A stretch of 64,000 nucleotides of DNA from Demequina sediminis (GCF_030296675.1 NZ_AP027736.1:1426001-1490000); one strand, 5' to 3'. Numbered from the stretch's first letter, positions 1-10,251 are shown. Numbers and translations: made by a program. Notes: generated by a model from the sequence alone, not told the origin.

Positions 1-1133
1 TTGCCGAAGCCGCCCTGATACGACGCCCACTGGACCTGACCCTCGCGGGCGGCGTAGATGGGCGTTCCGCAATAGGCGCGGAAGTCGGTGCCGGCGTGAA
101 GTCGCCAGTAGTTCAGCACGGGGTGGTAGCGCATCCCGTAGCTCGAGGTGATGTACGGCACCTCGGTCGGATAGCCGAGCGTGCCCTTCGACGGACCCGC
201 GCCGCTCGATCCGCCGCTCGATCCGCCGCCTGCGGCCGCCTCTTCCTGACGGCGCTTCTCTTCCTCGGCAAGCTTCTTCGCCACGAGGCTCTTGAGCTTG
301 TCGCGCGTCGCCTGCTGCTTCGCCGCGATCTCGTTCTGCTTGGCCAGCTCCTCGGCCTTGCGCTCCTCGAGCTGCGCCTTGATCGCCCGCTGCTCCTCGA
401 CGATCGCGTCGAGCGCGGCCTTCTTCTCCGCCGCGGCCTCCTGGAGCACCTTGGTCTCCGCGACCAGGCGGTCGGCCTCGACCTTGAGCTCCGCGATGTA
501 CTCGCGCACGGCCTCCTGGCGGGCACCGCGGTTGCGGTTGACGGCGGCGATCTCCTCCATGTCAGCCAGGGAGTTGGACTGCACGCGCGACGCGTTGTGG
601 TCCGCGGCAAACTCGTCGACAAACTCCTGCGAGGTGGTCGCGCCAAACACCAGGCTCAGCGCCTCGTCGTCGCCCACGCCCTGATACTGGGCCCGCGCGA
701 GCGCCGCGACGATCTGCTGGAGGTCGGCGATGCGGTCCTCGTCCGCCGCGATCTGGTCGGAGATCGCCTGGTCCTGAGCCTCGGCGGCCGCGAGCTTGTC
801 GGCGACGAGCTGCTGCTGCACGAGTGCCTCGTCGACCTTCTCGTTCGCCGCGTCGAGCTCGGCCTGCGCCGCGGGCAGCTTGGCCTCGGTCTCGCGCAGT
901 GCGCGCGCGGCCTCGACGATCTCCGCGCTGGTGTCCTCGAGGGCGGCCTCGAGGTCCGCCATCTCCTGCTCGTAGCGCTCCTGCTCGTCGCGCGTGCGGT
1001 CGATGTCGTCGTCGTAGCTGGACGCGGCCTGGAAGCCGCCCACGGCATCGGCGCCGGACACGACCGCGCCGGTGACCAGGGCGATCATGAACATTGCGGC
1101 GGCCACGACGGCCGCGGACCTTAGCCGAATCAT
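1..1133 (-). CDS. M23 family murein hydrolase with coiled-coil N-terminus (3' end outside window)
   Basis: This is an EnvC/RipC-like peptidoglycan hydrolase or hydrolase activator, probably driven by FtsEX during septation. The frame is open from the ATG at 1133 to the window edge (about 377 residues seen). After a hydrophobic N-terminal signal or anchor segment (residues about 6-25) comes a long Glu/Ala/Gln/Lys-rich coiled coil to about residue 290, then a Gly/Ser linker. The LytM/M23 domain then begins: YGMRYHPVLNYWRLHAGTDF contains the zinc-site H-x-x-x-D pattern, followed by GTPIYAAREGQV. The rest of the catalytic domain lies left of the window. The ATG overlaps the ftsX stop by 4 nt (ATGA), so it is translationally coupled to ftsEX. 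The FtsEX link is known for the family; the direct partnership here is inferred from the overlap. Confidence 0.9.
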   Translation of the reverse strand, partial: MIRLRSAAVVAAAMFMIALVTGAVVSGADAVGGFQAASSYDDDIDRTRDEQERYEQEMADLEAALEDTSAEIVEAARALRETEAKLPAAQAELDAANEKVDEALVQQQLVADKLAAAEAQDQAISDQIAADEDRIADLQQIVAALARAQYQGVGDDEALSLVFGATTSQEFVDEFAADHNASRVQSNSLADMEEIAAVNRNRGARQEAVREYIAELKVEADRLVAETKVLQEAAAEKKAALDAIVEEQRAIKAQLEERKAEELAKQNEIAAKQQATRDKLKSLVAKKLAEEEKRRQEEAAAGGGSSGGSSGAGPSKGTLGYPTEVPYITSSYGMRYHPVLNYWRLHAGTDFRAYCGTPIYAAREGQVQWASYQGGFG

Positions 1134-2037
1134 GCGCGCGTGTACCTCCCGAGCGTGACGAGCGACGCGATGGCGGCGAGCCCCACGGCGATGACCATGA
1201 GCCACGGCGCGACCGCCCACACGTCCTGCGCCCCAATGTACTGAACCCACGTGACGGAGCCGCGCAGCCAGTCCTCGACGAGGTAGCGCACCCCGAAGTA
1301 CAGGCCGCCGACGGCGAGCAGCGCGCCCGCCGTCGCGGCCACCGCGCCCTCGAGCATGAACGGCATCTGGATGAGCGAGCGGGACGAGCCCACCATGCGC
1401 ATGATCTGCGTCTCGCGACGCCGGCTCAGCGCGCTCAGGCGGATCGTGGTGGTGATGAGCAGCATCGCGGCGAGCAGCATGACACCCGCGAGCGCGGCCG
1501 CGATGAGCGTCGCGGCGTTGAGGAAGCGGAACAGTTCGGAGAAGATCTCGCGCTGGTCCTGGACCACGTCGACCCCCGGCAGGCCCTCGGTCGCGTCGGC
1601 CACCACCTGGAACTGCTCGGGATCGGAGAGCTTGACGCGGAAGCTGGGCTGCATCTGGTCCGGCGTGAGCGAGGACCAGATGCCGTCCTCGTCGTTCGCG
1701 ACGAACTTCTCGTAGGCCTCTTCGCGCGACTCGTAGAAGACCTCCTGGACCAGGTCCTGCAGCGCGCCGTCCTCGAGCACGCCGCGGATCGACTCCTCCT
1801 GGTCCGCGGTCACCGCGCCCTCGGCACAGCGCTCGTTGCGGGAGTTCTCGGGGCACAGGAAGATCGAGATCTCGACCTTGCCGTACCAGTCGTCCTTGAG
1901 CTGGTCGATCTGCATCTGGATCAGCGCGGCCGCGCCCACGAAGGTGAGCGACACGAAGGTCACGAGCACCACGGACAGCGCCATGGTCGAATTGCGGCGC
2001 AGGCCGTTGACCACCTCGCCCAGGATGAACTGGAGCC

Positions 2038-2041
<4 letters not shown>
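1130..2041 (-). CDS. ftsX: Cell division protein FtsX
   Basis: FtsX is the membrane subunit of the FtsEX complex, which couples ATP hydrolysis to extracellular peptidoglycan hydrolases at the septum. The 303-residue protein has the family layout: a cytoplasmic N-terminus, TM1 at about 20-43, an extracytoplasmic domain to about 170 that would contact the hydrolase, then TM2-TM4 near 175-200, 227-250 and 270-295. The sequence [20 protein letters not shown] between TM2 and TM3 is typical of the FtsX permease core. The start overlaps the ftsE stop by 4 nt and the stop overlaps the M23 gene start by 4 nt, so all three form a tight operon. Length and order match actinobacterial ftsE-ftsX loci. Confidence 0.96.
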
Positions 2042-2730
<689 letters not shown>

Positions 2731-2771
2731 GAGTATCGGGGCGCGAGGGGTTGGGCACACGCCACCTCAGC

Positions 2772-2777
2772 ATCGTA
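2772..2777 (-). promoter_or_regulatory. Possible -10 element for the ftsEX operon
   Basis: On the minus strand the hexamer TACGAT fits TANNNT, 41 nt before the ftsE ATG in the gap after prfB. No good -35 hexamer was found, so readthrough from prfB is also possible. Confidence 0.3.
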
Positions 2778-2818
2778 GGAATACCGCTCGGGAGGAGCAG
2801 GGAGGCGCGCCGCGAGGC

Positions 2819-3928
2819 CTACTCGGCGTTCTGGGCCGAGCGACGCCAGCGGATGCCCGCGTCGATGAAGCCGTCGAGGTCACCGTCGAACACGATCTGC
2901 GGGTTGCCGACCTCGTAGCCCGTGCGCAGGTCCTTGACGAGCTGCTGGCCGTAGAGGAAGTACGAGCGCATCTGGTCGCCCCAACTCGCCTTGATGTCCC
3001 CGGCGAGCTCCTTCTTCTGCGCGGCCTCCTCCTCCTTCTTGAGCAGGAGCAGTCGCGACTGCAGCACGCGCATCGCGGCGGCGCGGTTCTGAATCTGCGA
3101 CTTCTCATCCTGCATCGACACCACGAGGCCGGTGGGCAGGTGGGTGAGGCGCACCGCGGAGTCCGTCGTGTTGACGGACTGGCCGCCGGGGCCCGACGAG
3201 CGGAACACGTCGACCTTGATGTCGGACTCGGGCACCTCGATGTGGTCCGTCGACTCGATGAGCGGGATCACCTCGACGGCCGCGAAGCTGGTCTGGCGCT
3301 TGTCGGCCGAGCCGAACGGGCTGATGCGCGCGAGGCGGTGCGTGCCCGCCTCGACGGACAGCGTGCCGTACGCGTAGGGGGCGTTGAGCTCGAAGGTCGC
3401 GGACTTGATGCCGGCGCCCTCCGCGTAGGAGGTGTCGAGCACCTTGGTGGCGTAGCCGTGACGCTCGGCCCAGCGCAGGTACATGCGCAGCAGCATCTCG
3501 GCGAAGTCCGTGGCGTCGTCGCCGCCCGCGCCCGAGCGGATCGTCACGACGGCGTTGCGCTCGTCCCACTCCCCCGTCATGAGCGTGCGGATCTCAAGGG
3601 CGGAGAGGTCCTTCTTGAGCTTCGCGAGCTCGACCTCCGCCTCGGCGAGCGTGTCCTCGTCCTCGCCCTCGGTGCCCATCTCGACCAGCACCTCGAGGTC
3701 GTCGATGCGCCCACCCATGCGGGTCACGCGGTCGAGCTCGGCGTTGGCCTGGCTGAGCTGGCTGGTCACGGCCTGGGCGTTGTCCTGGTCGTCCCAGAGG
3801 TCGGGGGCGGCCGCCTGGCTCTCGAGCTCGGCGATGCGCGCCTTGAGCTTCGCCGGGTCGGTCACCGCCTCGATCTGAGAAAAGGTCGAGCGCAGTTCTT
3901 GAATCTCGGTCGCGAAGTCGGTGGCCAC
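2819..3928 (-). CDS. prfB: Peptide chain release factor 2
   Basis: RF2 terminates translation at UGA and UAA. The 369-residue protein has the RF2 codon-recognition tripeptide SPF (203-205) and the peptidyl-hydrolysis GGQ motif (248-250, in [10 protein letters not shown]). The reading frame is continuous: there is no in-frame UGA near codon 25, so the programmed +1 frameshift that autoregulates prfB in Escherichia coli is absent. The start is GTG at 3928 (VATDFATEI); a TAGACT -10 element ends 8 nt upstream, suggesting a leaderless or nearly leaderless mRNA. The gene sits just upstream of ftsE on the same strand, a common actinobacterial arrangement. Confidence 0.97.
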   Translation of the reverse strand: MATDFATEIQELRSTFSQIEAVTDPAKLKARIAELESQAAAPDLWDDQDNAQAVTSQLSQANAELDRVTRMGGRIDDLEVLVEMGTEGEDEDTLAEAEVELAKLKKDLSALEIRTLMTGEWDERNAVVTIRSGAGGDDATDFAEMLLRMYLRWAERHGYATKVLDTSYAEGAGIKSATFELNAPYAYGTLSVEAGTHRLARISPFGSADKRQTSFAAVEVIPLIESTDHIEVPESDIKVDVFRSSGPGGQSVNTTDSAVRLTHLPTGLVVSMQDEKSQIQNRAAAMRVLQSRLLLLKKEEEAAQKKELAGDIKASWGDQMRSYFLYGQQLVKDLRTGYEVGNPQIVFDGDLDGFIDAGIRWRRSAQNAE

Positions 3929-3936
3929 GAGGATTC

Positions 3937-3942
3937 AGTCTA
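3937..3942 (-). promoter_or_regulatory. -10 element of prfB, near-leaderless
   Basis: TAGACT on the minus strand ends 8 nt before the GTG start. A transcript starting 6-8 nt downstream would have almost no 5' leader. No clear -35 is visible in the GC-rich upstream sequence. Confidence 0.4.
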
Positions 3943-4010
3943 GTGCGGCGCGCGCGGGGCACGCCGCTGGCGGCGCATCGTCCCGGCGCTCGCGCCCCGC
4001 ACACGGCACA

Positions 4011-4043
4011 GGACCCCGACGCTCGGATGGAGCGTCGGGGCCC
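4011..4043 (-). terminator. Hairpin terminator downstream of adhE
   Basis: A perfect 11-bp stem (4014-4024 pairing with 4030-4040, arm CCCCGACGCTC) with a 5-nt loop lies about 50 nt past the adhE stop. A second smaller stem, GGGGAC/GTCCCC at 4059-4064 and 4071-4076, lies closer to the stop. There is no U-tract, as is common in high-GC actinobacteria. Confidence 0.7.
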
Positions 4044-4091
4044 TGCGGGAGCGACTCAGGGGACGGTCGAGTCCCCGGAGCCAGACTGTGG

Positions 4092-6798
4092 TCAGGCCTT
4101 CTTGCGAGCGACCTTCTTGGGGGCGGCGGCGGGGCCCGACTCGGTCTTGCGGCCGGCCTTCACCTCGTCCCACGTGATGCCGTAGTACGCGGCCTCCATC
4201 ATCACCTTCATGTCCTCGAGCATCGGCAGACGCGGGTTCGCCGGGGCGCACTGGTCCGCGTAGGCGTTCATCGCGAGGGTGTCGAGTCCGGACATGAAGT
4301 CCGTCTCGTCGACGCCGACGTCCTTGAACGACCGCTCGATGCCCACCTTGTCGCGCAGCTCCTCGACCGCCTTGGCGTAGGACTCGACGCCCTCGTCGGG
4401 GGTCGAGGCCGGCAGACCGAGCATCTTCGCGATCTGCTGGTAGCGCTCGGGAGCCACGTAGGACTCCGCCTTGGGCCACGAGGTCGGCTTGGTGGGAACC
4501 TTGCCGTTGTAGCGGATCACGTGCGGCAGGTAGATCGCGTTGGTGCGGCCGTGTGCGACGTGGTGCGTCGAACCGGTCACGTGCGACATGGCGTGTACGA
4601 GGCCCAGGAAGGCGTTCGCGAAGGCCATGCCCGCGATCGTCGCGGCGTTGTGCATCTTCTCGCGCGCCTTGACCGCGCTGCCGCCGACCGTGACGGACTC
4701 CTCGATGTACTCGAAGACCATCTTGATGGCCTGCAGGGCGAGGCCGTCGGTGTAGTCGTTGGCGTACACCGAGACGTAGGCCTCGGTCGCGTGGGTGAGG
4801 GCGTCGAAGCCCGAGTCCGCGGCCACGCGAGCCGGGAGGTTCGCGGTGAGCACCGGGTCGACGATCGCGACGGTCGGGGTCAGCGCGTAGTCCGCGAGCG
4901 GGTACTTGCGGCCGGTCTCGGGGTCGGTGATGACCGCGAACGGCGTCACCTCGGAGCCGGTGCCCGACGTGGTCGGGATGCAGACCAGCTTCGCGAGCTC
5001 GCCCAGCTTGGGGAACTGGAACGCGCGCTTGCGGACGTCGAAGAACTTCTCCTTGAGGTCGGCGAAGTCGATGTCGGGGTGCTCGTAGAGCAGCCACATG
5101 ACCTTGGCCGCGTCCATGGGCGAGCCGCCGCCGACCGCGATGATCGTGTCGGGCTTGAAGGCGCGCAGCACCTCGGCGCCCTTGCGGACCGTCGCGACGC
5201 TCGGCTCGGGCTCGACGTTGTCCATGATCTGCACGGACACCGGGTTCGCACGGCGGTTGAGGACGTCGAGGACCTTGTCGACCACGCCGATGCGGGTCAT
5301 GGTCGCGTCCGTGATGATCGTGACGCGCTCGACGCCGTTCATGTCGTGCAGGTACTGGATCGCGTTGGGCTCGAAGTACGTCTTCGCCGGCACCTTGAAC
5401 CACTGCATGTTGTTGTTCCTCCGGCCGATCCGCTTGACGTTGATCAGGTTCACCGCGGTGACGTTGTTCGACACCGAGTTGCGCCCGTACGAGCCGCAGC
5501 CCAGCGTGAGCGAGGGAAGGAAGGCGTTGTAGATGTCGCCGATTCCACCGTGCGAGGACGGCGAGTTCACGATCACGCGGATCGCCTTGACGCGCTTGCC
5601 GAACTCCTTGATGAGAGCGTCGTCGGTCGCGTGGATCGCGGCCGAGTGGCCCAGGCCGTGGAACTCGACCATGCGCTCGGCGTAGTCGAGGCCCTGCTCC
5701 GTGGTCTCGGCGCGCAGCACCGCGAGCACCGGCGCGAGCTTCTCGCGGGTGAGGGCTCGCTCTCGCCCACGGTCGACACCTCGGCGAGGATGATCGAGGT
5801 CTCCTCGGGCACCGAGAAGCCCGCCTGCTCGGCGATCCACTGCGGCGACTTACCCACGACGTTCGGGTTGAGCTTGGCACCGGCGCAGTTCTCGCCGTTC
5901 GCCTGAACGCCGAAGATGAACTCCTCGAGCTTCGCCTTCTCGTCCGCCGTGACGCGGTACGCGTGGAGGCGGTCGAACAGCGCGAGCGCCTCGTCGTAGA
6001 TCTCGGTGTCGAGGATGACGGCCTGCTCGGACGCGCACACCATGCCGTTGTCGAACGCCTTCGAGATCACCAGGTCGTTGATCGAGCGCTTGAGGACAGC
6101 GGACTTGTGCACGTAGGCGGGCACGTTGCCCGCGCCGACGCCCAGCGCCGGCTTGCCGCAGCTGTAGGCCGCCTTGACCATGGCGTTGCCGCCGGTCGCG
6201 AGGATCAGCGCGATGCCGTCGTGGTTCATGAGCAGGTTGGTCGCCTCGAGCGAGGGGTCTCGACCCACTGGATGCAGTGCTCGGGCGCACCCGCGGCGAT
6301 CGCGGCGTCGCGCACGATCTTGGCGGCCGCGACGGACGACTTCTGCGCGCTCGGGTGGAACGCGAAGATGATCGGGTTGCGGGTCTTCAGCGCGATGAGC
6401 GACTTGAAGATCGCGGTCGAGGTGGGGTTGGTCACGGGGGTGACACCCGCGACCACGCCGACGGGCTCCGCGATCTCGGTGATGCCCGTGATCGGGTCCT
6501 CGCTGATGATGCCCACGGTCTTCATGGGGGCCATCGAGTGGGTCACGTGCTCGCACGCGAAGATGTTCTTGACGGCCTTGTCCTCGAACACGCCGCGGCC
6601 GGTCTCCTCGACCGCGAGGACGGCGAGCTCGCCGTGCTGGTTGAGGGCGGCGACCGAAGCCTTCTTCACGAGAAGGTTGACGTCGTCCTGAGTGAAGGTG
6701 GAGTAGGCGTCCAGCGCGCGCTGCGCGTTGGCGACGAGCGCGTCGATCGACTCCGCGACGGTGGTTTCCGCCGGCGTCTCCGGTGCGGTGGTAGTCAT
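4092..6798 (-). CDS. adhE: Bifunctional acetaldehyde-CoA/alcohol dehydrogenase AdhE (two frameshifts in the sequence)
   Basis: AdhE reduces acetyl-CoA to acetaldehyde and then ethanol, regenerating NAD+ in fermentation. Read through two single-base losses it is about 902 residues, normal for AdhE. The N-terminal ALDH domain (MTTTAPETPAETT onward) carries the catalytic Cys in FDNGMVCASEQ. The C-terminal iron-dependent ADH domain has GGGSPMDAAK and the metal-site histidine region HAMSHVTGSTHHVAHGRTNA. The frame breaks are at the G4 run 6254-6257 (should read ETPSLEAT) and the G3 run 5753-5755 (should read ESEPLTREK); one extra G in each restores the protein. The last residues form a Lys-rich tail (PKKVARKKA). 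An SD (AGGAG, 6809-6813) precedes the ATG at 6798. DosR-like boxes lie about 105 nt upstream. The breaks are probably sequencing errors. Confidence 0.93.
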
Positions 6799-6887
6799 GG
6801 TGATTCGGCTCCTCTGGCGCGGGTTCCGGCCCCCTCCGGGCCTCGATCCCATGACTTCACGGTAGGACGCGTGCCGCCGGGATTCGA

Positions 6888-6916
6888 CAGTCCTAGGTCC
6901 CAGGGACCATAGGCCC
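6888..6916. promoter_or_regulatory. Paired DosR-like boxes upstream of adhE
   Basis: GGGACCATAGGCCC (6903-6916, plus strand) matches 12 of 14 positions of the actinobacterial DosR/DevR core GGGACTWWAGTCCC. A second, weaker box, GGGACCTAGGACTG, runs the other way at 6901-6888; the two flank the palindrome GGTCCCAGGGACC (6896-6908). They lie about 100 nt upstream of the adhE ATG. Binding by a NarL/FixJ-type oxygen or redox regulator is inferred; no such regulator gene is in the window. Confidence 0.45.
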
Positions 6917-6976
6917 ACTACCAGGCCCTTCATACCCCGGGGGCATCTTCACCAGGGGTTTTCGTGGCTTCCGGAG

Positions 6977-7011
6977 GGGGACGATGCCCCGCCCACCCGG
7001 GCATCGGCCCC
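6977..7011. repeat. Intergenic hairpin built on the GGACGATGCC motif
   Basis: An exact copy of the interspersed motif (6979-6988) is followed by a partial inverted copy. CGATGCCC (6982-6989) pairs with GGGCATCG (6999-7006), and after one mismatch GGGG (6977-6980) can pair with CCCC (7008-7011). It lies in the roughly 309-bp gap (6799-7107) between adhE and the OFA operon, which otherwise holds the adhE leader, the DosR-like boxes and the OFA terminator. Confidence 0.6.
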
Positions 7012-7056
7012 CCGACTTCCGGGGTGGACGGCGCGTCGCGCACGCCTGCCCAGACG

Positions 7057-7096
7057 CCGACGGGGACCGGCGCCGTGCGGCGCCGGTCCCCGTCGG
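7057..7096 (-). terminator. Strong hairpin terminator of the OFA transporter operon
   Basis: A perfect 18-bp stem (7057-7074 with 7079-7096) closed by a GTGC loop lies 11 nt past the stop of the small membrane protein. It has no U-tract. Confidence 0.85.
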
Positions 7097-7107
7097 TCGA
7101 GGCGGGA

Positions 7108-7239
7108 CTATCCCGTGAAGAGCGCGAACGCCTTGATGGCCGTCTGGCTCACGCCGTACAGCAGCGCGGCTCCCACGAGCACCCACAGGACATACGCGAG
7201 GGGCTGCGAGGCGCCCTTGTTCTGCGGCTCCTGTGCCAT
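7108..7239 (-). CDS. 43-aa membrane protein, OFA/MFS transporter small subunit
   Basis: This small gene starts 3 nt after the stop of the OFA-type MFS gene. It encodes 43 residues: a polar start (MAQEPQNKGASQPLAY), one hydrophobic helix (VLWVLVGAALLYGV, about 17-30) and a short tail ending in FALFTG. Its position and form match the small proteins annotated beside oxalate/formate-family carriers as an MFS transporter small subunit. It probably sits in the membrane as an accessory to the carrier; the functional role is inferred. The stop (TAG) is followed by a strong hairpin terminator, so it is the last gene of the two-gene operon. The upstream SD lies within the end of the transporter gene (GGAG near 7251). 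Confidence 0.8.
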   Translation of the reverse strand: MAQEPQNKGASQPLAYVLWVLVGAALLYGVSQTAIKAFALFTG

Positions 7240-7242
7240 GGC

Positions 7243-8618
7243 TCAGGCCTCCTTTCCAGCGGCGGCCAGTTCGTGCGCCGCATTGTGCTTGCCGTGGTCG
7301 GGGATCGCGTCGGCGTGCTCGTGCCACTTCACGGCGACGGGACGCACCAGCAGGTTCGCGACGAATCCGATCGCGAGCACGCCCACCATGACGAGCAGCG
7401 ACGGGCGGTACAGATCCGCTCCGCTGAGCCCGCGGGACTCGAGCAGGTCGAGCAGCCCGTTGATGATCAGCGGACCGGCCACGCCCGCGGCGGACCAGGC
7501 GGTCAGCAGGCGCCCGTGGATCGCGCCCACCTCGAACTCGCCGAACACGTCCTTGAGGTACGCGGGAATGGTCGCGAATCCGCCTCCGTAGAAGGAGATG
7601 ATGACGACCACGAGCACGACGAATAGCACGAGGTTGGACGGGCCGAACAGCGCCACGGCCGTGTAGGCGAGAGCGCCGGCCCCCAGGTACATGACGTAGG
7701 TCGCCTTGCGTCCGAGCTTGTCCGACAGGCTCGACCAGCCGATGCGCCCGCCCATGTTGGCGAGCGACAGCAACCCGACGAAGCCGGCCGCCGCCGCGGC
7801 GGACACCGCGGGGAAGTAGTCCTCGATCATGGGCTTGGCGTTTTCGAGGATGCCGATTCCCGCCGTGACGTTCGTGAACAGCACCAGCCACAACATCCAG
7901 AACGGGAAGGTCTTGATCGCGTTCTTCGCGTTGACCTGGCCGCCGCTGCTGACCTTGGCGACGTGAGCCGTGGGCTCCCAGCCCTCGGGCTTGTAGCCCT
8001 GGGGAGGCACGCGGATCACCGCGGCTCCCAGCAGCATGAGGACGGCATAGCTGCCGCCGAGCGTGAGGTACGTCGGCACGAGCGCGTCGACCTCGTTCTC
8101 CGCGTACGCGCCCAGCAGGAACTGCGTGAGGGGCGCCGCGAGCATCGCGCCGCCACCGAATCCCATGATCGCGAGCCCGGTCGCGACGCCCGGGCGGTCG
8201 GGGAACCACTTGATGAGCGTCGACACGGGCGAGATGTAACCCAGGCCCAGGCCGATTCCGCCGATCACGCCGTAGCCGATGTAGACGAGCCACAGCTGGC
8301 CGATCGACACGGCAAAGCCGGCGACCAGGAAGCCCGTGACCCATGCCGCGGCCGCGAGCACCATGGTCTTGCGGGGGCCGTGACGCTCCATCCAGCGGCC
8401 CCCGAACGCGGCCGACAGGCCGAGCATGACGATCGAGATGGAGAAGATCACGCCGATCTGGGTGTGCGACGCGTCGAAGCGGTCGCGCAGCGCGTCCTTG
8501 AGGACGGAGTAGGCGTACACCTGGCCGATGCTCAGGTGGACGGCAAGAGCGGCAGGGGGCACCAGCCACCTGTTGTATCCGGGGGTGCGACGGTACGTTC
8601 TCGGTCAAGGATGGACAT
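7243..8618 (-). CDS. OFA family MFS transporter (one frameshift near the N-terminus)
   Basis: This is a 12-TM major facilitator of the oxalate/formate antiporter group, probably moving a small organic anion such as formate, oxalate or lactate across the membrane. Family features include LSIGQVYAYSVLKDALR in TM1 and the loop FGGRWMERHGPRK. The gene starts at the ATG at 8618 (MSILDRERTVAPPG), preceded by the SD AAGGGAG. The frame is lost at the G5 run 8581-8585; one more G joins MSILDRERTVAPPG to YNRWLVPPAALAV, giving about 458 residues. Downstream is the 43-aa partner. Proximity to adhE, and the pfl genes 15 kb away, suggest a fermentation product or exchange substrate; the substrate is not shown by sequence. 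Confidence 0.88.
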
Positions 8619-8720
8619 CGTTGTTCTCCCTTCGGGGGCTCACGACGTTGGGGGCAAGGGGGTTTTCGAAAAACGTTGTTACCTGACCTGAATGGTGGAC
8701 TCCGTCGGGCACGGAATCGA

Positions 8721-8734
8721 AGGACCTAGGTCAC
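8721..8734 (+). promoter_or_regulatory. DosR-like box upstream of the OFA transporter
   Basis: AGGACCTAGGTCAC matches 10 of 14 positions of GGGACTWWAGTCCC and resembles the adhE boxes. It is 103 nt upstream of the transporter ATG, nearly the same distance as at adhE. The site also lies upstream of the divergent TDT gene. Confidence 0.35.
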
Positions 8735-8753
8735 GAGGAATGCGCGCGTCTCG

Positions 8754-8768
8754 ATACACCCCCGGTAT
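8754..8768. promoter_or_regulatory. Possible degenerate CsoR/CstR-type site upstream of the TDT gene
   Basis: ATACACCCCCGGTAT has inverted ATAC/GTAT ends around a C/G-rich core, like the much better palindrome at the rhodanese promoter (10261-10276). It is 60 nt upstream of the TDT start. The symmetry is imperfect, so this is tentative. Confidence 0.25.
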
Positions 8769-8827
8769 ACGCTCGGAGGCGAGGGTCGGCGCTCGCCCGA
8801 CCCGGCATCGTCCCGCCAGGAGGAGCC

Positions 8828-9793
8828 ATGACCGCCGCACCCCGCTCTCTCGCTCACCTGCCCGTCGGCATCTTCGCGATCGCGATGGGCACGGGCGGTA
8901 CGGCCGTCGCGTGGCATCGCGCCGCCGCGGCGATCGACGCGCCGGAGGGGGTCGGAATCGCGCTCGCCTGGCTCGGCCTCGCGGCGTTTGCCGCGGCGGC
9001 GGTCGCCTATGGCGCCAAGGTCGCCCTCCACGGCGCCGATGCCAGGGCCGAGTGGTCGCACCCCGTCACGTCGGCCTTTGTTGCGACGGTGTCCGTGTCG
9101 ATGCTGGTGCTAGCGGTCGCCTTCCTCCCGGTCTCGCACGGGCTCTCCGCGGTGCTGTGGTGGGCGGGAGCGGCGCTGCAGGCGGCGCTGACAGTGCTCG
9201 TGATGCGCACGTGGATCGCGGACGCGCGCATCCAGGCCATGCACATTCATCCGGCGTGGTTCATCCCCGTGGTGGGCAACCTGGTCGCGCCGCTCGCGGG
9301 CGTTGACCACGCGCCGGCCGAGGTGACCTGGTACTTCCTCGGCGTGGGCGCGCTCTACTGGCTGGGCCTGCTGCCCGTGGTGCTCGGCAGGCTCTTCGTC
9401 GAGGGGGTCATCCCGCCGCGACTCGCTCCCACGCTCGCGATCCTCATCGCGCCGCCCGCGGTGGCGGCTCTCGCGTGGGTGCGGCTTGGCGGCGCATGGA
9501 CCGATCCCCTCACGCTCATGCTGCTCGGCGTCACGCTGTTCCAGCTTGCGCTCCTCGCGGCGCAGGCCACGTCCCTGTTCCGCACGCCGTTTGCGGTGAG
9601 CGCGTGGGCGTATACGTTCCCCCTCGCCGCGGCGGCCTCGGCGATGTTCGCCGCCTTCGAGGGAGGGCTCTCCGCGGCCTCCGCATGGATCGGAGGCTTC
9701 GCGCTCGCCGCCGCCTCCGCGCTCGTGGTGGCGCTGGGTGCGCGCACCGTCATCGCGGTGCGCCGCGGCGAGCTCGTCACGGCGCACGGCTGA
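8828..9793 (+). CDS. TDT/SLAC1-family anion channel or exporter (TehA-like)
   Basis: A 321-residue, very hydrophobic protein with about ten predicted membrane helices and the N-terminal pattern LAHLPVGIFAIAMGTGG typical of the tellurite-resistance/dicarboxylate (TDT) family, which also includes fungal sulfite pumps and plant SLAC1 channels. It would conduct or export an anion across the cytoplasmic membrane; which one cannot be read from the sequence. It starts at an ATG with a strong SD (AGGAGG, 8818-8823). A GGACGATGCC-family motif sits at 8804-8813, just before the SD. It converges with a rhodanese lipoprotein whose promoter has a persulfide/copper-sensor-type operator, which makes sulfite or another sulfur anion a reasonable guess. 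Confidence 0.8.
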   Translation: MTAAPRSLAHLPVGIFAIAMGTGGTAVAWHRAAAAIDAPEGVGIALAWLGLAAFAAAAVAYGAKVALHGADARAEWSHPVTSAFVATVSVSMLVLAVAFLPVSHGLSAVLWWAGAALQAALTVLVMRTWIADARIQAMHIHPAWFIPVVGNLVAPLAGVDHAPAEVTWYFLGVGALYWLGLLPVVLGRLFVEGVIPPRLAPTLAILIAPPAVAALAWVRLGGAWTDPLTLMLLGVTLFQLALLAAQATSLFRTPFAVSAWAYTFPLAAAASAMFAAFEGGLSAASAWIGGFALAAASALVVALGARTVIAVRRGELVTAHG

Positions 9794-9811
9794 CGCGGAA
9801 CGCTCCGCGTC
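9792..9811. terminator. Bidirectional hairpin between TDT and rhodanese genes
   Basis: GACGCGG (9792-9798) pairs with CCGCGTC (9805-9811) around a 6-nt loop in the 23-bp gap between the two convergent genes. Confidence 0.5.
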
Positions 9812-9816
9812 CCGCC

Positions 9817-10251
9817 TTAGTCGGTCACGACCTCGCCGGCCCACGCCCCGATGCCGCCGGTCAGGCCCACCGTCTGCTCGACGCCGTCGGCCGCCATCTC
9901 CTCGATCGCGACCTGCGAGCGGTTGCCCGAACGGCAGTACACCGCGTACTCGCCCTCGGGATCGAGCTCGGCCACCTCGGCATCGAAGGTCGCGCCCGAG
10001 ACGTCGATGTTGACGGCACCGGGCAGGTGCCCCTCGGCAAACTCGGCGGGGGTGCGCACGTCGATGACCACCACGCCCTCGGTTGCCACGGCTTCCGCGA
10101 AGGTCTCCGCGGACACGTGAGCGCCGTCGAAGGCGAGCGCCTCCGGCTCGCCGCCGGAGCACGCGGACAGGGATAGGGCGGCGCCCAGGGCGGCCGCGAG
10201 CACGGCGAACTTCGCCGCGCGGGCGCGACGCGAGGGAAGAGTGAGAGTCAT
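9817..10251 (-). CDS. Rhodanese-domain lipoprotein
   Basis: A 144-residue exported lipoprotein: basic N-terminus, hydrophobic stretch 15-30 and a lipobox LSAC with the lipidated Cys at 31. The single rhodanese domain has the active-site loop CRSGNRS (catalytic Cys106) and the usual DVRTPAEFAEGHLPGAVNID. It would carry a persulfide and transfer sulfane sulfur on the outer face of the membrane. The ATG at 10251 is 6 nt after a TATAGT -10 element, so the mRNA appears leaderless, and the promoter overlaps a perfect CsoR/CstR-type palindrome. The gene is probably derepressed by persulfide or copper stress (inferred from the operator type). Confidence 0.9.
   Translation of the reverse strand: MTLTLPSRRARAAKFAVLAAALGAALSLSACSGGEPEALAFDGAHVSAETFAEAVATEGVVVIDVRTPAEFAEGHLPGAVNIDVSGATFDAEVAELDPEGEYAVYCRSGNRSQVAIEEMAADGVEQTVGLTGGIGAWAGEVVTD

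Noticed and set aside
2819..3928. Programmed frameshift in prfB
   Set aside because: The RF2 frame is continuous from GTG to stop with no internal UGA, so no frameshift is needed.
3921..5906. 661-codon plus-strand frame opposite adhE
   Set aside because: Antisense shadow of adhE and the prfB start, with Arg/His/Val-rich composition and no recognisable domain.
4092..6798. adhE as three separate genes or a pseudogene
   Set aside because: The three open frames join into one normal AdhE by adding one G at each of two G runs, and catalytic residues of both domains are intact.
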